Positions 9,420-20,399 of a stretch of 64,000 bases of DNA are shown one piece after another; position 1 is the first letter of the stretch; each line of letters starts with the position of its first letter. Location: NCBI GenBank assembly GCA_037783545.1, contig JBBELK010000564.1, forward strand, positions 434,001-498,000, given 5' to 3'. A program made the position numbers and the translations under genes. Below the pieces are notes generated by a model. It saw only the letters and a list, made by a program, of their open reading frames with translations, made no database searches and was not told the DNA's origin. This DNA is from Henricia sp. BOLD:AAB3569 (lineage: Eukaryota; Echinodermata; Asteroidea; Spinulosida; Echinasteridae).

Positions 9420-12400
9420 ACTGCTAATTTCAAAACAGCGTACGTCGTGAGGTGAAATAGCATGCCCGGTTAGCTTATAAGTGATGGCCGTGTGATAGTT
9501 TATTCCTATTGCATAAAATTCAGCTCTAATGTTTTTTCTCTAAATATTTATGAGTATCTCACAAAAGAGACTATTTATTCAGGTTTTGAAACAAAGTTAA
9601 ACATAACTCTGAAAAATCGAACATAAAATTTTGACACAAAGTCCAGAAGCGAGTTTCACTGTCTACCGGACAATGTGACATTTAGCCCCACGGCACACAC
9701 ACGTACGTTGGGACCGGTACGCGACAGAAGCGAAGTTAAGTCTCGGGATTTATACGATGAAACTGCGGCCCTTTTTGGAAATTAAACGGCGTCACCAAGG
9801 GAAACCGCCTTATTTTATATAGCTTGGATACGAAGCGGATATGACTCCGGATTTATATGATGAAACTGCGCTATTCGAAAAGTATTATGACGAAGCGGAT
9901 AAGGGAAACTTGATGTTAAGTATGTACCAAAAACACTGAAGACGCCGAAAGGAAATTCTCTGTGACTGATGAGTATTACTTGAGTGATTGACCAAGATGG
10001 CCTATCAAGCAAGCATAATTAAAGTTGCATTGCCCGTGTTTCGGTGAAAGGATTAACAAAATAAATTTACACAAGCGAACGAATTTAGAAAGCTTTCGTG
10101 TCTCTGTAACGAAAACTATCAAAAACTTAAATTTCCGACGTCGGGAATTGGAGATACAAGCCTTTTTCTTGAAACGTGCTTCACATGTTGTACATGTGCG
10201 CGTACGCTCATATGTACATAGTATGTGTACAATGTACACATGTACGCGCACATGTACATTTACGTCATAACCCTGTCGATTAATTGACCTGCCAGCCTTT
10301 TAATCATTTCTTGTTTTTAATCGACTGGCATTAATCCTTGACGGATTTTTACGTTCTTGGTACCAAATGAAAGCTGATAACTTTTTCTATTCTAAAAAAA
10401 TACCTATTTAACTTTAAAAAAACAAATTTGACGCCCAAATCGGCCCAAACACGGGCAGTGCAACTTTAAGTGTGAAATTTTATAGAGAAACTTAGTTATA
10501 ATAGACATGAACAATCTCAGAAGTGAAAATTTTCTCTTTTTTACTGTACTTTCATAGTAATTTAAAATTGTATTCACGCGATAATAAACAAAATGAAAAT
10601 ATTTGTCAGTTTGGTCAATTGTTTCTCAACCGTTGGGCACACCGTTGCACAGTGGGCCAGGTGGGAATGAAAACTGCGCCAAAATAGGCAAATGGTTTTC
10701 TCAACACTTTCTTAATAAAAGGTGTAGATTCTTAAAATATTTTGTGTTAAGAATCTACAGTTCGAGTACATTCTTAAAAATAATCTGAAGTGGACTATAG
10801 ATTCGTCAGAATAATGTTAAAAAACAGATTACAAGATTGGGAAACTTAAAGGACGCATGAAATATGATTTTTATTACATTAGAGTAGAGGGTGTGTTTTA
10901 CACATTTCGATCAATTTCAGAAAATTTGATCAGCGTTTTGGTGTAATTGCAAGTTTTCCATTTTATGCAAATGAGAATTTCCATATTCATGAGCAAAGCT
11001 GTGATGTCATCTCAGGACAACAGTGGAATTTTCCATAGACTTGTACTACAAAGGTTGGTGTCATTTTCAGTGGCTTCTTGATATCATGAACTGTATCAAT
11101 TTACCGAGTTTGTTTAGTATATATGTCATTTGCAACAATCATAACAAGTTTGTTTGGGTCGAAAATTGAGCTGCTACTGTTTGAGATGTAGCCTAATGTT
11201 ATTTCTTTGTTTTTCAACTGTGGTTCCCTCCATGACCAGTGGTAAACAGCGCCCTCGCCTGACAAATGTTTGAAGTAGAAAAAAAAAGTCACTTCTTTCT
11301 GAAATAAAAACAAATTTGGGTTTGCCCCTTTGTCTGCAACACTTTGATTTTTTGATGTGTGTATAAAAGCAGCTGGTTGATAATTTTCACTTCACTAAAC
11401 CTTTAGGCCTCAAACCATAAAATTCCACGCACGGTTTTTATGTTGAATGAATGAATAAAAAAGCACCTTCAGTTGACATTTTCTATCACAAAGGTACGGG
11501 AAAATTCCACGTGGTGTTTGTTACCGTAGCTGTCAACTTTCTTAGTCGTGAAGTAAAATTTTGGGTCACTGCAAATGTATTGGGCTTTAATTCTACCACG
11601 GAGCTAGGCCTATAAATATATTATATAGCTCCATGATTCCACGGAACGTGTATGCGTTCATCCTCGACCCCATGCCTGGATTACAACATCTGTGACCCTT
11701 GCACGTCGTAAATCGGTGAAACTGGTTAACACGTGTTACTTAAAGGGCTCTGACATGCTAAACAACTTTGTGCCTAAGCTTTGCTTCATAATGACGGATT
11801 ACTTGTTCAGCAAGACATACTATTGTTCGTTTGGATGTAAAATCAATAAAAGGTAGCCTTTTTGAACTTTGAAGATTTCACTGCAATAAATCACAGACAG
11901 AGGGCGCTGTTTGGAGTGCATCACGTAAGGAAGACAGAAGGGAGAAGTTAAGAAAAAACATAAGACTTCAAGTTGGACTTGTGGCAAATTGCTGCAGTTT
12001 CTACCCCCAGTTTTGTCATGGCTTACAGCAGGCAACATGTAAAACAAACTCAAACAGCCATGAATTACAAAAGTTTCAGGAAAATTTAGAAAAAAGTGGA
12101 ATCTTTTGTGCACAGTTGAATGTGATTTTCCTGTGTTTGCCTCTTGTGACATAGTGACCTTGGACATGAATATGCATATTTGCATTAGCATAAAAACTAA
12201 AAACTTTTGTTTTAACCCCCAAAGCAAGCTCCAAATAGGATTTTTTTTTAAATAAGGGCTCTTTAAAGTTTGTTGTCGGTTGCTTGACAACAACGCTTGA
12301 CATTGTCACCCCACGGGTCTGAATTGGGTCATATCGGCATTGTCAGCGGGGTTTACGGGCCATTGAATACAATCATGCATGAAAAGAAACCACCTTGGGT

Positions 12401-12690
12401 ATTTGAAAACCAACTATTATGGACGGCTCAATTCATGATGTGGTAATCGGGGAAATTATGCAGTTTTTGTAAGGACAACGTTTTGTGGTGTAATGTACTT
12501 TCACACCAAACGCAATAGACACTGTTGAGTCACCCTGGTCATAGCTTTTTTGCACTTGCGTGTGAAAGATTTTATGCAGGTGATTTTTTTCGTCCTACGC
12601 GTTGAAGGGCTATGCGCTAGCGTTAACCCATCGATATTAACCTGCCAAGGTTGCGTATCTTGCTAGTTTCCTGGCATGCTGGTGAAGAAA
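9420..12690. other. Intergenic region between the EGF and CXorf65-like genes
   Basis: No exon could be supported. It holds the TTAA element at 10019-10469 and a dispersed AT-rich repeat near 11400-11590 related to those at 2700-3000 and 5690-5870. Confidence 0.55.
10019..10469. mobile_element. TTAA-flanked inverted-repeat element, copy A
   Basis: Starts TTAAAGTTGCATTGCCCGTG and ends with the inverse CACGGGCAGTGCAACTTTAA. TTAA at both borders fits piggyBac-type target duplication. Inside is a strong palindrome built on GTACATGTGCGCGTACG and TACGCGCACATGTAC. It is about 451 bp, non-coding, and nearly identical to 55165-55595. Confidence 0.85.
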
Positions 12691-12691
12691 G

Positions 12692-12719
12692 ATGACGTTC
12701 ATCACGGTCAAATATGGCG
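12692..12719 (+). CDS. CXorf65-like, exon 1
   Basis: A 28-base coding exon, MTFITVKYG plus one base, between a good start context (AAAG before ATG) and the donor G|GTAAGT. It was located because the next exon needs a phase-1 partner ending in Gly, and because the family begins with a short beta-strand followed by G-D. Confidence 0.75.
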
Positions 12720-15700
12720 GTAAGTTTTTGTGCCGTTTTATTGTGTTCATTCTGAGATCTCGGGGTATTATTTCCACTCTGCTAAGCGCCGTTACAATCC
12801 CCTGAGGACATACGCGCAAATTTGTGAAGTTAGGCGGCTGTTACACCCAGCGAACGCAGCATGCATGTGCCATTTTGATGTAATTTAATCAATGTGGTCA
12901 TGTTATGCTGAAAAGAAACAATTTTTATACTTTCCAGAAATTGTATTGGGTGTTGTTTTTTATGACTGTCCCTTCCTACCAAAATTTCCAGTGACGTTCT
13001 TATTTAGCCCACTCCGCAGTTTTGTTTTTTGTTTTTTAAATTAATAACCAATGTATGCTTTAAATAGCAGCCAATCGCCGACGCGGACACGGCCATCGCT
13101 ACCGAGTATCAGGCTGCATCCGAATTACTGGCTTTGGCTGTGGCTGCGGCTGCAGCTGCGGCTTTGGCTGTTGCTATGATGTTGCTAAGGACTGCTATTG
13201 TCAACCCGAAGCAGCAGCATAGCAACAGCCAAAGTCATAGCCAAAGCCACTAATTCGGATGCAGCTTTACACTGTACTGTGTTTACAATTTGCGCGTGTG
13301 TATTTGAACGCCCGCAATGTTCTGCCAAGCGGATCCTGATTGGCCCAGAGCGGCGACAACATTTCGGGTTCATTACCATGCACGACACCCAGGATTTGCC
13401 TTTTTATGATCTATAAACCGTGTAAAAATTTAACGATAAAAACACAAAATTAAGAGGGAAAGATGTCATGATTTTACTAAGGAAACTTATAACATTTGTT
13501 TCATAGGTTTAGCGCATGGGGTCTCAGAGGGTGTCCGTGCATGGTAATCTTTCCCTCAAAAATTCAGCCGAGACCTTCGCACGATACGTATCGCCAGCAT
13601 CTGTCTCGTCCGCTGCCAACATTTGTCAATTGCGCGATTTGCTTACGTAGTGCGCGGTACTGTCAGATGGAATTAAGTTGTATAGGCCTACATGTACAGA
13701 ATTAAGCCTGAACAGAATTCCTCCTGAACAGAATTCCTCCAAAGGCTATAGGCCTGGACAGTTTTTTTTCCGCAACATTTCTGGTAGATTGTATTTGGCA
13801 GTTTGAACTGCGCATTAGGCTGCCGTTATAAGTTATTCATAATTACATGTACAAGTATTATTATTGATATATTTCATAAGTATGTTTATTCTGTCGGTCA
13901 CACATCCTGGCACTTCTGTGACCTGGTGTCCTATACGCTTTTGTATACTGGCATACCACCGTGACTGGAGTGAAAACAAATTCGTTCATGCTTAGATACG
14001 TGTACGTGTTGCGTAGACAGTTGTTCCTTCGCTTGTCACCATGGGCACACCGTTGCACAGTGGTCCAGGTGGGAATGCAAACTGCGCCAAAATAGGCAAA
14101 TGGTGATTGTTTTAAAAATTAATAATTTTACATTTGTCAGGTTTGTGTGGGTCTATACAACTATTTTATAACGGAAGTAATCACCATAATATTTCCAACT
14201 TCGAGTAGTACCGTCTTAAACCCGACGAGAACCGGCAAATCACGAGAAAAAGCATGTTATTTCTGTAATATTGTAACGGTCCTTACGGCCGCTGTGTAAA
14301 ACATAAAGTTATGAAAATTAACTTGAAATTAGAAAACATTCCATATTTAAAGGCACAGGCTCGTCAGCTATGCGCGCGCGCCATTTTCGTGCCACGAAAT
14401 ACGCAGCTCCATGCCTTCGCTACATGGAGCTGCGTATTGCGTGGCACGAATTTGGCGCGCGCATTGCCGACGAGCCTGTGCCTTTAAGGACAATTAAATC
14501 GATGGCAATTTTACTTTTGTATTTCATCCGAAAAAACACGGACAAACACATAAAAAGCATGTAAAAAAAGTAGTGCGCTTTATTCAATAACTCTGGAAAT
14601 ACAAATTGCTGTCGATTGCTGCCTTAATTCTTATTTTTCATAAAAGCATAAAAACCAAAGAACATTTAAAAACCAAATTTAGCTGCCACGACCTGCCACC
14701 TTGGAAGTTATGCTGTTTTTGTAAAACACATACTGAACTACTTGCGTGATTGACGGGTTGTATTCCCTCTTATGCACCTATTCACCTTGTCTGGCCTCTA
14801 TAGGGACTCATAGAATCAATGCATAGTTCCGACTTGTCAATCAAGCCGAACCCGCCGACCAATCACAACAGAGCTAGCAGACATCGCCCACATAGGTCAA
14901 AGTGCATTGCCTCACAACAACACAACAATCTGTGTTTTCCGTTGAAAGTCCCATTTGTTTGTGCAGTGTGTGTGGAAATTTTGAGGGATAGCGTGTGAGG
15001 CATAGCAACAATATCCAAGGGGGCGGAGTTAACTGGGCAAACTCGGAACTATGCATTGCCTTAAGTGTGTATCAAGTTAAAAGTTGAAAAAAAAAATTAC
15101 TTGTCAATATTATATCGAGCATTATTTTATAAACCCCCATGCCCGCTTCGGGAGTTTGTTTTAAAACCGTATAGTTGCATGCAAAAAAACACGCCCCTAT
15201 AATAATTCACCATTGTAAAGACATCACACTCATTTAAATATATTACCATAGTATTCTATGGGTTTGAAAACCCTTAAATGGTATATTTTCCACGAAAACA
15301 GACGAATATTTAATTTTGGCGCACTTTCGTTTCATCCTGGCCTACTGTGCGTTGTTTTCACTTTAGCCCTACCGGATATGACGTGCAGCGACCAACAGAA
15401 TAGTAATTTTATTTAACCGTAACGATCAGCATCATTTTTATAAATCCAAGAAATTATTTTAATGTGCAAAATGTATTGGGTAGTCGGGGCAGAATGAACA
15501 TTTATTTCATTTTCTTCACAGATAACGAGCAGCGATTGTTCAATCCACACTGCCCAAGTCTTGTTCTTCTCGACTGCATACGCAAAAACTGCAATATCAC
15601 AGATGTAGATGGTAGGTGTAACAGATCCTACAGAGCCTTTGCACGGCGGCCATGACAGGGGGCAATCACATTGTTACCATGTGTCATGCATGAGTAGGTG

Positions 15701-18700
15701 CTTTGTGGTTCTATTGTTACATCATTTAAATAACAAAACCTGCCCCCTGTCATGGCCGCCGGTGCTATGCAGAAGCTCTATTCACGTGTTGAATCGAGCC
15801 TCCTGAATCAGTTCTATTCTTCGGTTTTACTTGGCTTGACAACGGTTGCTATCCGCCATTACTGTGTCCATACTGTGGAACGCCAAAGCGAAAAATAAGT
15901 CAACACTGATAATTTAATGTTGACGCATATTTTCGAAAATGTTGCGCAAGAAAAAAAGTTGGCATGACTTTGAAATGTTGATAGTCTGTTTGAAACTGGC
16001 ATACCGTGCTTTTGTTTTTAAAAATGTTGAGACTTGTTTTTCAGGGTTGATGGCAAAATTATCAGTGTTAAATTATTTCCGCTTTGGCGTGCCATAGTAT
16101 GGACACAGTAATGGCGGATATGATAGTTGTTGACGTCACGCGTATGGCACGCCAACACTGATCAACCCATCAACCCTGAAAAACAAGTCTCAACATTTTA
16201 AAAAACTTGCCAACAAAAGCACGGTATGCCAATTTCAAACAGTCTATCAACATTTAAAAGTCATGCCAACTTTTTTTCTTGCGCAACATTTGCGAAAATA
16301 TACGTCAACATTAAATTATTATTGTTGAATTATTTTTCGCTTTGGCGTGCCATAGTATGGACACAGTAATGGCGGATAGCAACCGTTGTCAACCCAAGTG
16401 AAACCCAAGAATAGAGTCCAAACTGCTGATTCGAAAGGTGCCAGACTATTTATGCGTTACAGTCGTCTTCAGAGCGAGATTCTGAACGCATATATACAGT
16501 CGGCTGTTTGCATACATATACTAATGCGTGAATTAAGGAATTTCCAATTGTCATCGAAAACGAGGGTCTTTGTGCTTTCGTTTGTGATAAAATTTACAAA
16601 TGAAAAGACTTGTGATGTAATATACAACGGCTCAGCATCTAAAACGAGGCTATCGGTGATATAGGGTACCTATATTGGGTCTTTGCACGATTGCGTTCAA
16701 AGTAATTAAGGCTTATCGTGCAAATCGTTTTGCAAGTGGTCATGATGTCGTAAAGGCTGGTAACAATGGAATTCAGTGGGTCGGACCCCTGAAATCCATT
16801 GTATTCCTGTATTTTAATGAGGATGCATCCGCCACTGTAATCAGTATTCTCTGCTAATAAGCAGCTCAATGAAGTTGAGCCCTGGTTAGTTTCCCTCTTT
16901 TTTTTCTGTCGTTTTCAGCCATCTTGGATTTATCAGACGCCACGGGTATCGTTAGGTGCTTGCCGGATAACCTGCACTGTTACGCAAGCACGCTACTGGA
17001 CGGACGGGAAACATACTGGGTCATCAAAGTGGAAAGTACGTTGTCAAAATTCCGTTTATATCGGACACGACTGTTTTATGTAAACGCAATATCAATGATA
17101 CCAATTCACTAACGTCTTTTTTTGCAATTTTTCTCCCAACAGAAGGCGCGACGGATACAGACCCGCCGAAATACACTCTGCTTATAGACGACCCGGAGAA
17201 TAACTGCCCAGAATTATCAAGTAAATTTGAACTATTTGATTTCAGTTGTGTGTTTATCGTGGTCAACCAAAAATACAAGTGCGTAAAACCCACACGGTAT
17301 ATATGGCAGAAGAAAATTTGAACAAACATATTTAAACATGGAACAATTAATTTTTACTTTAATTTTACTACAAAATAAATCTCCGTGCACAACTTGCAAC
17401 ACCTGAACGTAGGCAAAGCTAGTTAGCGTGTCCAGATCGCATTTTTGAACACACCAGCGGCGTAACCACAAACACGTTTCTGACGTAATTAGCTGGTTCG
17501 GCTGCCGATAACCAAAGCTAATAATTGGTAGAATCGGCAATTACGTCGGAAATATGTTTCTGATTGTGGTTGCAAAAACAAGCTCCATTGCTCTAAAATC
17601 GCTTATTGTTTCTGCATGAATAACAACTCTCAACATAAACTAGTCAAAATAATGTAAATTAGTCACATGAGGCATCACTTTGACTACCTTTGACAAAGGT
17701 TAGTCAAAATGATGCTTTATATGACTAATTTACATTATTTTGACTAGTTTATGTTGAGAAATTCATATTTTCGTTCGCTCAATTCCCAATTCATTCTCAG
17801 CTCAACATGTTGCGTGTTGTGGGTAAAATATCAGCTTGCCAGATTGCAGGTGATACTTTGTCTAAGAAAATATTTATTGGTCGCTACCCACCAGATTCTA
17901 AATATCCATTGAGACGCTATTGCAAGGGAGTATTTTCAAGGACTCATTTCTATGGATCACAATGGCAGCAGGTGAAGCCCTTTCGGATATTGATTGAATG
18001 CCCTTGGGTTGTGTGGGTGCAGTACTAAAAACTGATATAAACTTGGAAAAAAAAACAGCTTATCCATGGCGGAAGGTTGTGATGAATTAGTGATTATGTT
18101 GATCGCGGACCCACGATATGTACTCGGCGTTTTCATCATCGCCTATGACGTTCTGTAATTTTTGGATTTTTGAAGCCTTTAAAGATAGGAAAATATAATT
18201 AAGTAACGACAAAGACATACTAAAGCTTTTCGTCCTGCACTCATCAGAGCAAAACGCAAGAAATGGCATGGGTACGCTATCGATAATAATATGAGGCTAA
18301 AGGCGGGAATGCCATGTTCAGAATGCTGCGCGCTAATTAGTCAGCTGACAACAGCAAGGAGAACGCTACTGCGCATGCGCAGTTAGACTACATGTAGCGA
18401 AAAGCCAAAAATATCAGATTGATAGATGGGGTCACCATCACTGGGTCCGATTTTGGCAAACATTTTCGTTGGTTACCATGAAAAGCGAGCTTTTGCTGAT
18501 CTACCCGTGAAATGCACGCCATTCGTGTACCACCGTTATGTTGACGACGCATTTGCTGTGTTCGATTCAGTTGCAACATGCAAGCCTTCCACGATAGGCT
18601 AAACGGTCTCCATCCCGCACTCAAGTTCACCCACGAGATGGAGCAATCTGGCCCTCTTCGCTCTTCCGTTCCTAGACGTTCTGGTTGAGAAAACACCCAC

Positions 18701-20220
18701 CGGCTTTACCACTTCTGTTTACCGGAAACTTACGTTCACAGGACAGTACACCCGATGGGACTCATTATACTCGGTACAAAATAGGCTTGGTCAATGTACT
18801 GGTGTCAAGAGCAGCAAACATCTGTTCCCCGTGTAGCTTCACGACAAAATAAACCATATCAAGTCAATCCTGCCCCAAAACGGCTATCCCGAATCAGTAA
18901 TAAGCAAACATGCATCCCTCTCGCTCGCAAACCGCGCTCTAAACCGCGACCTCACGGACCGAACAAAATGTCCCATGTATCTTAAAGTACGGTGGAGAGG
19001 AAAAGTTTCACATCGTTCAGCCCCGTGTAATAGTTCACTGCACACAAGTTACTTCCGGCAGTCTGTAAAGACGTACTACCTACCACACAACTTGACAATG
19101 TGATTTATGAGTTTCGGTGCCGATGTGAAGCTCGGTACGTAGGGCGTATATCTCAAAGACTGGCGGATCGCATTAAACAACAAGTGACGAAAGCCGTGAC
19201 GCGCGCCTACTTCACCGTTCAGCCGCGTGTAATATTCACTGCGCGCAAGTTACTTCCGGCAGTCCGTAAAGACGTACTACCTACCACATAACTTAACAAT
19301 GTTATTTATGAGTTTCGGTGCCGATGTGAAGCTCGGTACGTAGGGCGTATATCTCAAAGACTGGCAGATCGCATTAAACAACAAGTGACGAAAGCCGTGT
19401 CGCGCGCCTACTACACCGTTCAGCCGCGTGTAATATTCACTGCACGCAAGTTACTTCCGGCAGTCCGTAAAGACGTACTACCTACCACATACCACATAAC
19501 TTAACAATGTTATTTATGAGTTTCGGTTCCGATGTGAAGCTCGGTACGTAGTGCGTACGTCTCAAACTTATCGCAACCCAAGGTCTAAATATAAGTTCCG
19601 AACACATTTCTTCAGGGAAGAATAGTGGCACAGTGGATGTGTACTCTGACTCCCAATCACGTGTCCATGCTTTCAGAACATTTTGCGAAGCCACGTCCCA
19701 TGTAGGCTGCATGGTAACGTTCCCTGGCTATAGACCGTATCGAATAGCCGCCATGAAATGGCGGCTATTCGATACGGTCTATATTGCACGAGAAACGGAG
19801 ACACGGTAGTCAGGGACCACGGTAGTCAGGGACCTAGGTAGACAGGGACCTAGTTTCTATTACATGTGGCGTCCTTGCAGAAAATTGTATGTGCACACCC
19901 TAAATATAGCTCCATGGTGCACACACATTTATAATCATCTTCAGTTGTTTTCTTATTAAAAACAATATCATCTCCGGTGGAATAATTTCATTGGACAGTT
20001 GGAGCCACTTCTATCTGCCAGTTGCAGTTGAGTAAGATTAACATTTGTTTGGGCACATTGCAGACTCTGTATACTTTTTATCCTTCTATCAGGTCGCCTT
20101 CAAGCCCTATCTCGACCAGCGACCCGTTCACGCAAGGAGTCACAATGGAATAGCCTCAGGCGTAAGATGCCCAGAAATAAAGGATCCGGTCGGCCAAAGA
20201 GTAACACCAAGAAACGGTAG
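12692..20220 (+). CDS. CXorf65-family protein (5 exons)
   Basis: Exons 12692-12719, 15522-15611, 16919-17035, 17143-17220 and 20093-20220 join to 146 codons plus TAG. All four introns are phase 1 with GT-AG ends. The N-terminal MTFITVKYGDNEQ, then LLDCIRK, LDLSD, YASTLL and YWVIKVEKGA in order match the layout of the vertebrate CXorf65 family as I remember it (MFIxVKxGD, LLxxIRK, IDLxD, YAS, YxxxKVERGA). Five cysteines cluster between residues 20 and 60, with a sixth near 101. Residues 106-146 are extremely basic (RRK, KSNTKKR) and could bind nucleic acid or serve as a localisation signal. No signal peptide or membrane helix is seen. The molecular role is unknown. It is shorter than the roughly 180-residue human protein. 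Confidence 0.82.
12755..13370. repeat. Dispersed ~500-bp repeat, copy 1 (with inserted palindrome)
   Basis: Matches 38275-38770 through words such as TTTCCACTCTGC, ACTTTCCAGAAATTGTATTG, TATGACTGTCCC and AAATAGCAGCCAATCG. Copy 1 also carries a GGCTTTGGCTGTTGC-rich palindrome (about 13107-13265, arms GCTGCATCCGAATTA and TAATTCGGATGCAGC) that copy 2 lacks. Confidence 0.7.
14347..14487. mobile_element. TTAA-flanked foldback MITE, copy 3
   Basis: TTAAAGGCACAGGCTCGTCA at the left and GACGAGCCTGTGCCTTTAA at the right; arms CACGAAATACGCAGCTCCAT and its complement. It is in intron 1 of the CXorf65-like gene. Confidence 0.82.
14818..15058. mobile_element. Inverted-repeat element, AATGCATAGTTCCGA family, copy 1
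   Basis: Ends AATGCATAGTTCCGA and TCGGAACTATGCATT, with inner words ACCCGCCGACCAATCACAAC and GGGGGCGGAGTTAACTGGGC. The same family lies at 32321-32779, there with about 220 bp more inside. Confidence 0.75.
15522..15611 (+). CDS. CXorf65-like, exon 2
   Basis: Acceptor TTTCTTCACAG, donor G|GTAGGT, phase 1-1. It encodes NEQRLFNPHCPSLVLLDCIR followed by KNC and NITDVD, the conserved core of the family. Confidence 0.85.
15629..15780. mobile_element. Inverted-repeat element with GGCGGCCATGACAGGGGGCA arms
   Basis: CGGCGGCCATGACAGGGGGC at the left is answered by GCCCCCTGTCATGGCCGCCG at the right. It begins 18 bp after exon 2 of the CXorf65-like gene. A shorter relative lies at 20287-20399. Confidence 0.75.
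15814..16415. mobile_element. ~600-bp near-perfect palindrome (foldback element)
   Basis: The left arm runs from CTATTCTT through ACAACGGTTGCTATCCGCCA and TACTGTGTCCATACT. The right arm mirrors it with AGTATGGACACAGTAATGGC, GGATAGCAACCGTTGT and AAGAATAG. Further in, GTTGCGCAAGAAAAAAAGTT answers AACTTTTTTTCTTGCGCAAC. The centre holds a second TGGCGGATA-bearing segment, suggesting nested copies. Confidence 0.8.
16919..17035 (+). CDS. CXorf65-like, exon 3
   Basis: Acceptor TCGTTTTCAG, donor A|GTACGT, phase 1-1. It carries LDLSDATGIVRCLPDNLHC and YASTLLDGRETYWVIKVE, the most conserved block of the family. Confidence 0.85.
17143..17220 (+). CDS. CXorf65-like, exon 4
   Basis: Acceptor TTCTCCCAACAG, donor A|GTAAAT, phase 1-1. 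It encodes GATDTDPPKYTLLIDDPENN and then CPELS. The neighbouring introns are free of stop-compatible read-through. Confidence 0.82.
17628..17760. repeat. Hairpin repeat, TCAACATAAACTAGTCAAAA
   Basis: TCAACATAAACTAGTCAAAA with AATGTAAATTAGTC at the left, and GACTAATTTACATT with TTTTGACTAGTTTATGTTGA at the right, giving arms of about 40 bp around a roughly 50-bp centre. Confidence 0.8.
18205..18247 (-). ncRNA. Hammerhead-ribozyme-like core (tentative)
   Basis: The minus strand reads CTGATGAGTGCAGGACGAAA, the arrangement CUGAUGA - short stem II - GAAA of a hammerhead catalytic core. It lies about 180 bp before the Penelope-like remnant, and Penelope elements are known to carry hammerheads. A convincing stem I/III with the cleavage triplet was not found by eye. 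Confidence 0.35.
18425..19570 (+). pseudogene. Penelope-like retroelement, decayed, with triplicated GIY-YIG end
   Basis: Broken reading frames encode GPILANIFVGYHE, then RYVDDAFAVF (the RT YxDD box, YVDD at 18537-18548), then PFLDVLVEKTPTGFTTSVYR, an order specific to Penelope-type reverse transcriptase. Next comes VIYEFRCRCEARYVGR with SQRLADRIKQQ, which matches the GIY-YIG endonuclease region. That last segment is repeated as tandem copies of about 200 bp (near 19030-19205, 19205-19410 and 19410-19560). Frameshifts and stops show it is dead. It sits in intron 4 of the CXorf65-like gene, same strand. Confidence 0.78.
19728..19784. repeat. Perfect hairpin, ATAGACCGTATCGAATAGCC
   Basis: ATAGACCGTATCGAATAGCC plus GCCAT at the left and its exact complement at the right, with only a few bases between. 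It is a reduced relative of the 3984-4117 family. Confidence 0.8.
20093..20220 (+). CDS. CXorf65-like, exon 5 (basic tail)
   Basis: Acceptor TCCTTCTATCAG, then 41 codons to TAG. It encodes a tail with 15 Arg/Lys in about 40 residues, ending GSGRPKSNTKKR. It is separated from exon 4 by a 2.9-kb intron that holds the Penelope-like remnant. Confidence 0.8.
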
Positions 20221-20286
20221 CACGCGTCAGATGTGTAAATAGCCAAGGGTCCGCAACCACGGGCGGATGCGGTCACCCAGGAACAC

Positions 20287-20399
20287 CTATAGACCAGCTG
20301 CCATGACAGAGGCAGGTTTCACAGAGTACTTACTCGCGCATGACGTACGGCGACAATGTGACTGCCTCCTGTCATGCCCACCCGTGCAAAGGGTCTATA
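20287..20399. mobile_element. Short inverted-repeat element, TATAGACC ends
   Basis: TATAGACCAGCTGCCATGAC at the left and GTCATGCCCACCCGTGC with GGGTCTATA at the right, about 113 bp. It is 65 bp after the stop of the CXorf65-like gene, so possibly in its 3' UTR. Confidence 0.6.

Noticed and set aside
13506-13545. Possible small exon between TTTCATAG and GTAATC
   Set aside because: The CXorf65-like reading joins exon 1 directly to 15522 in phase and matches the family without it.
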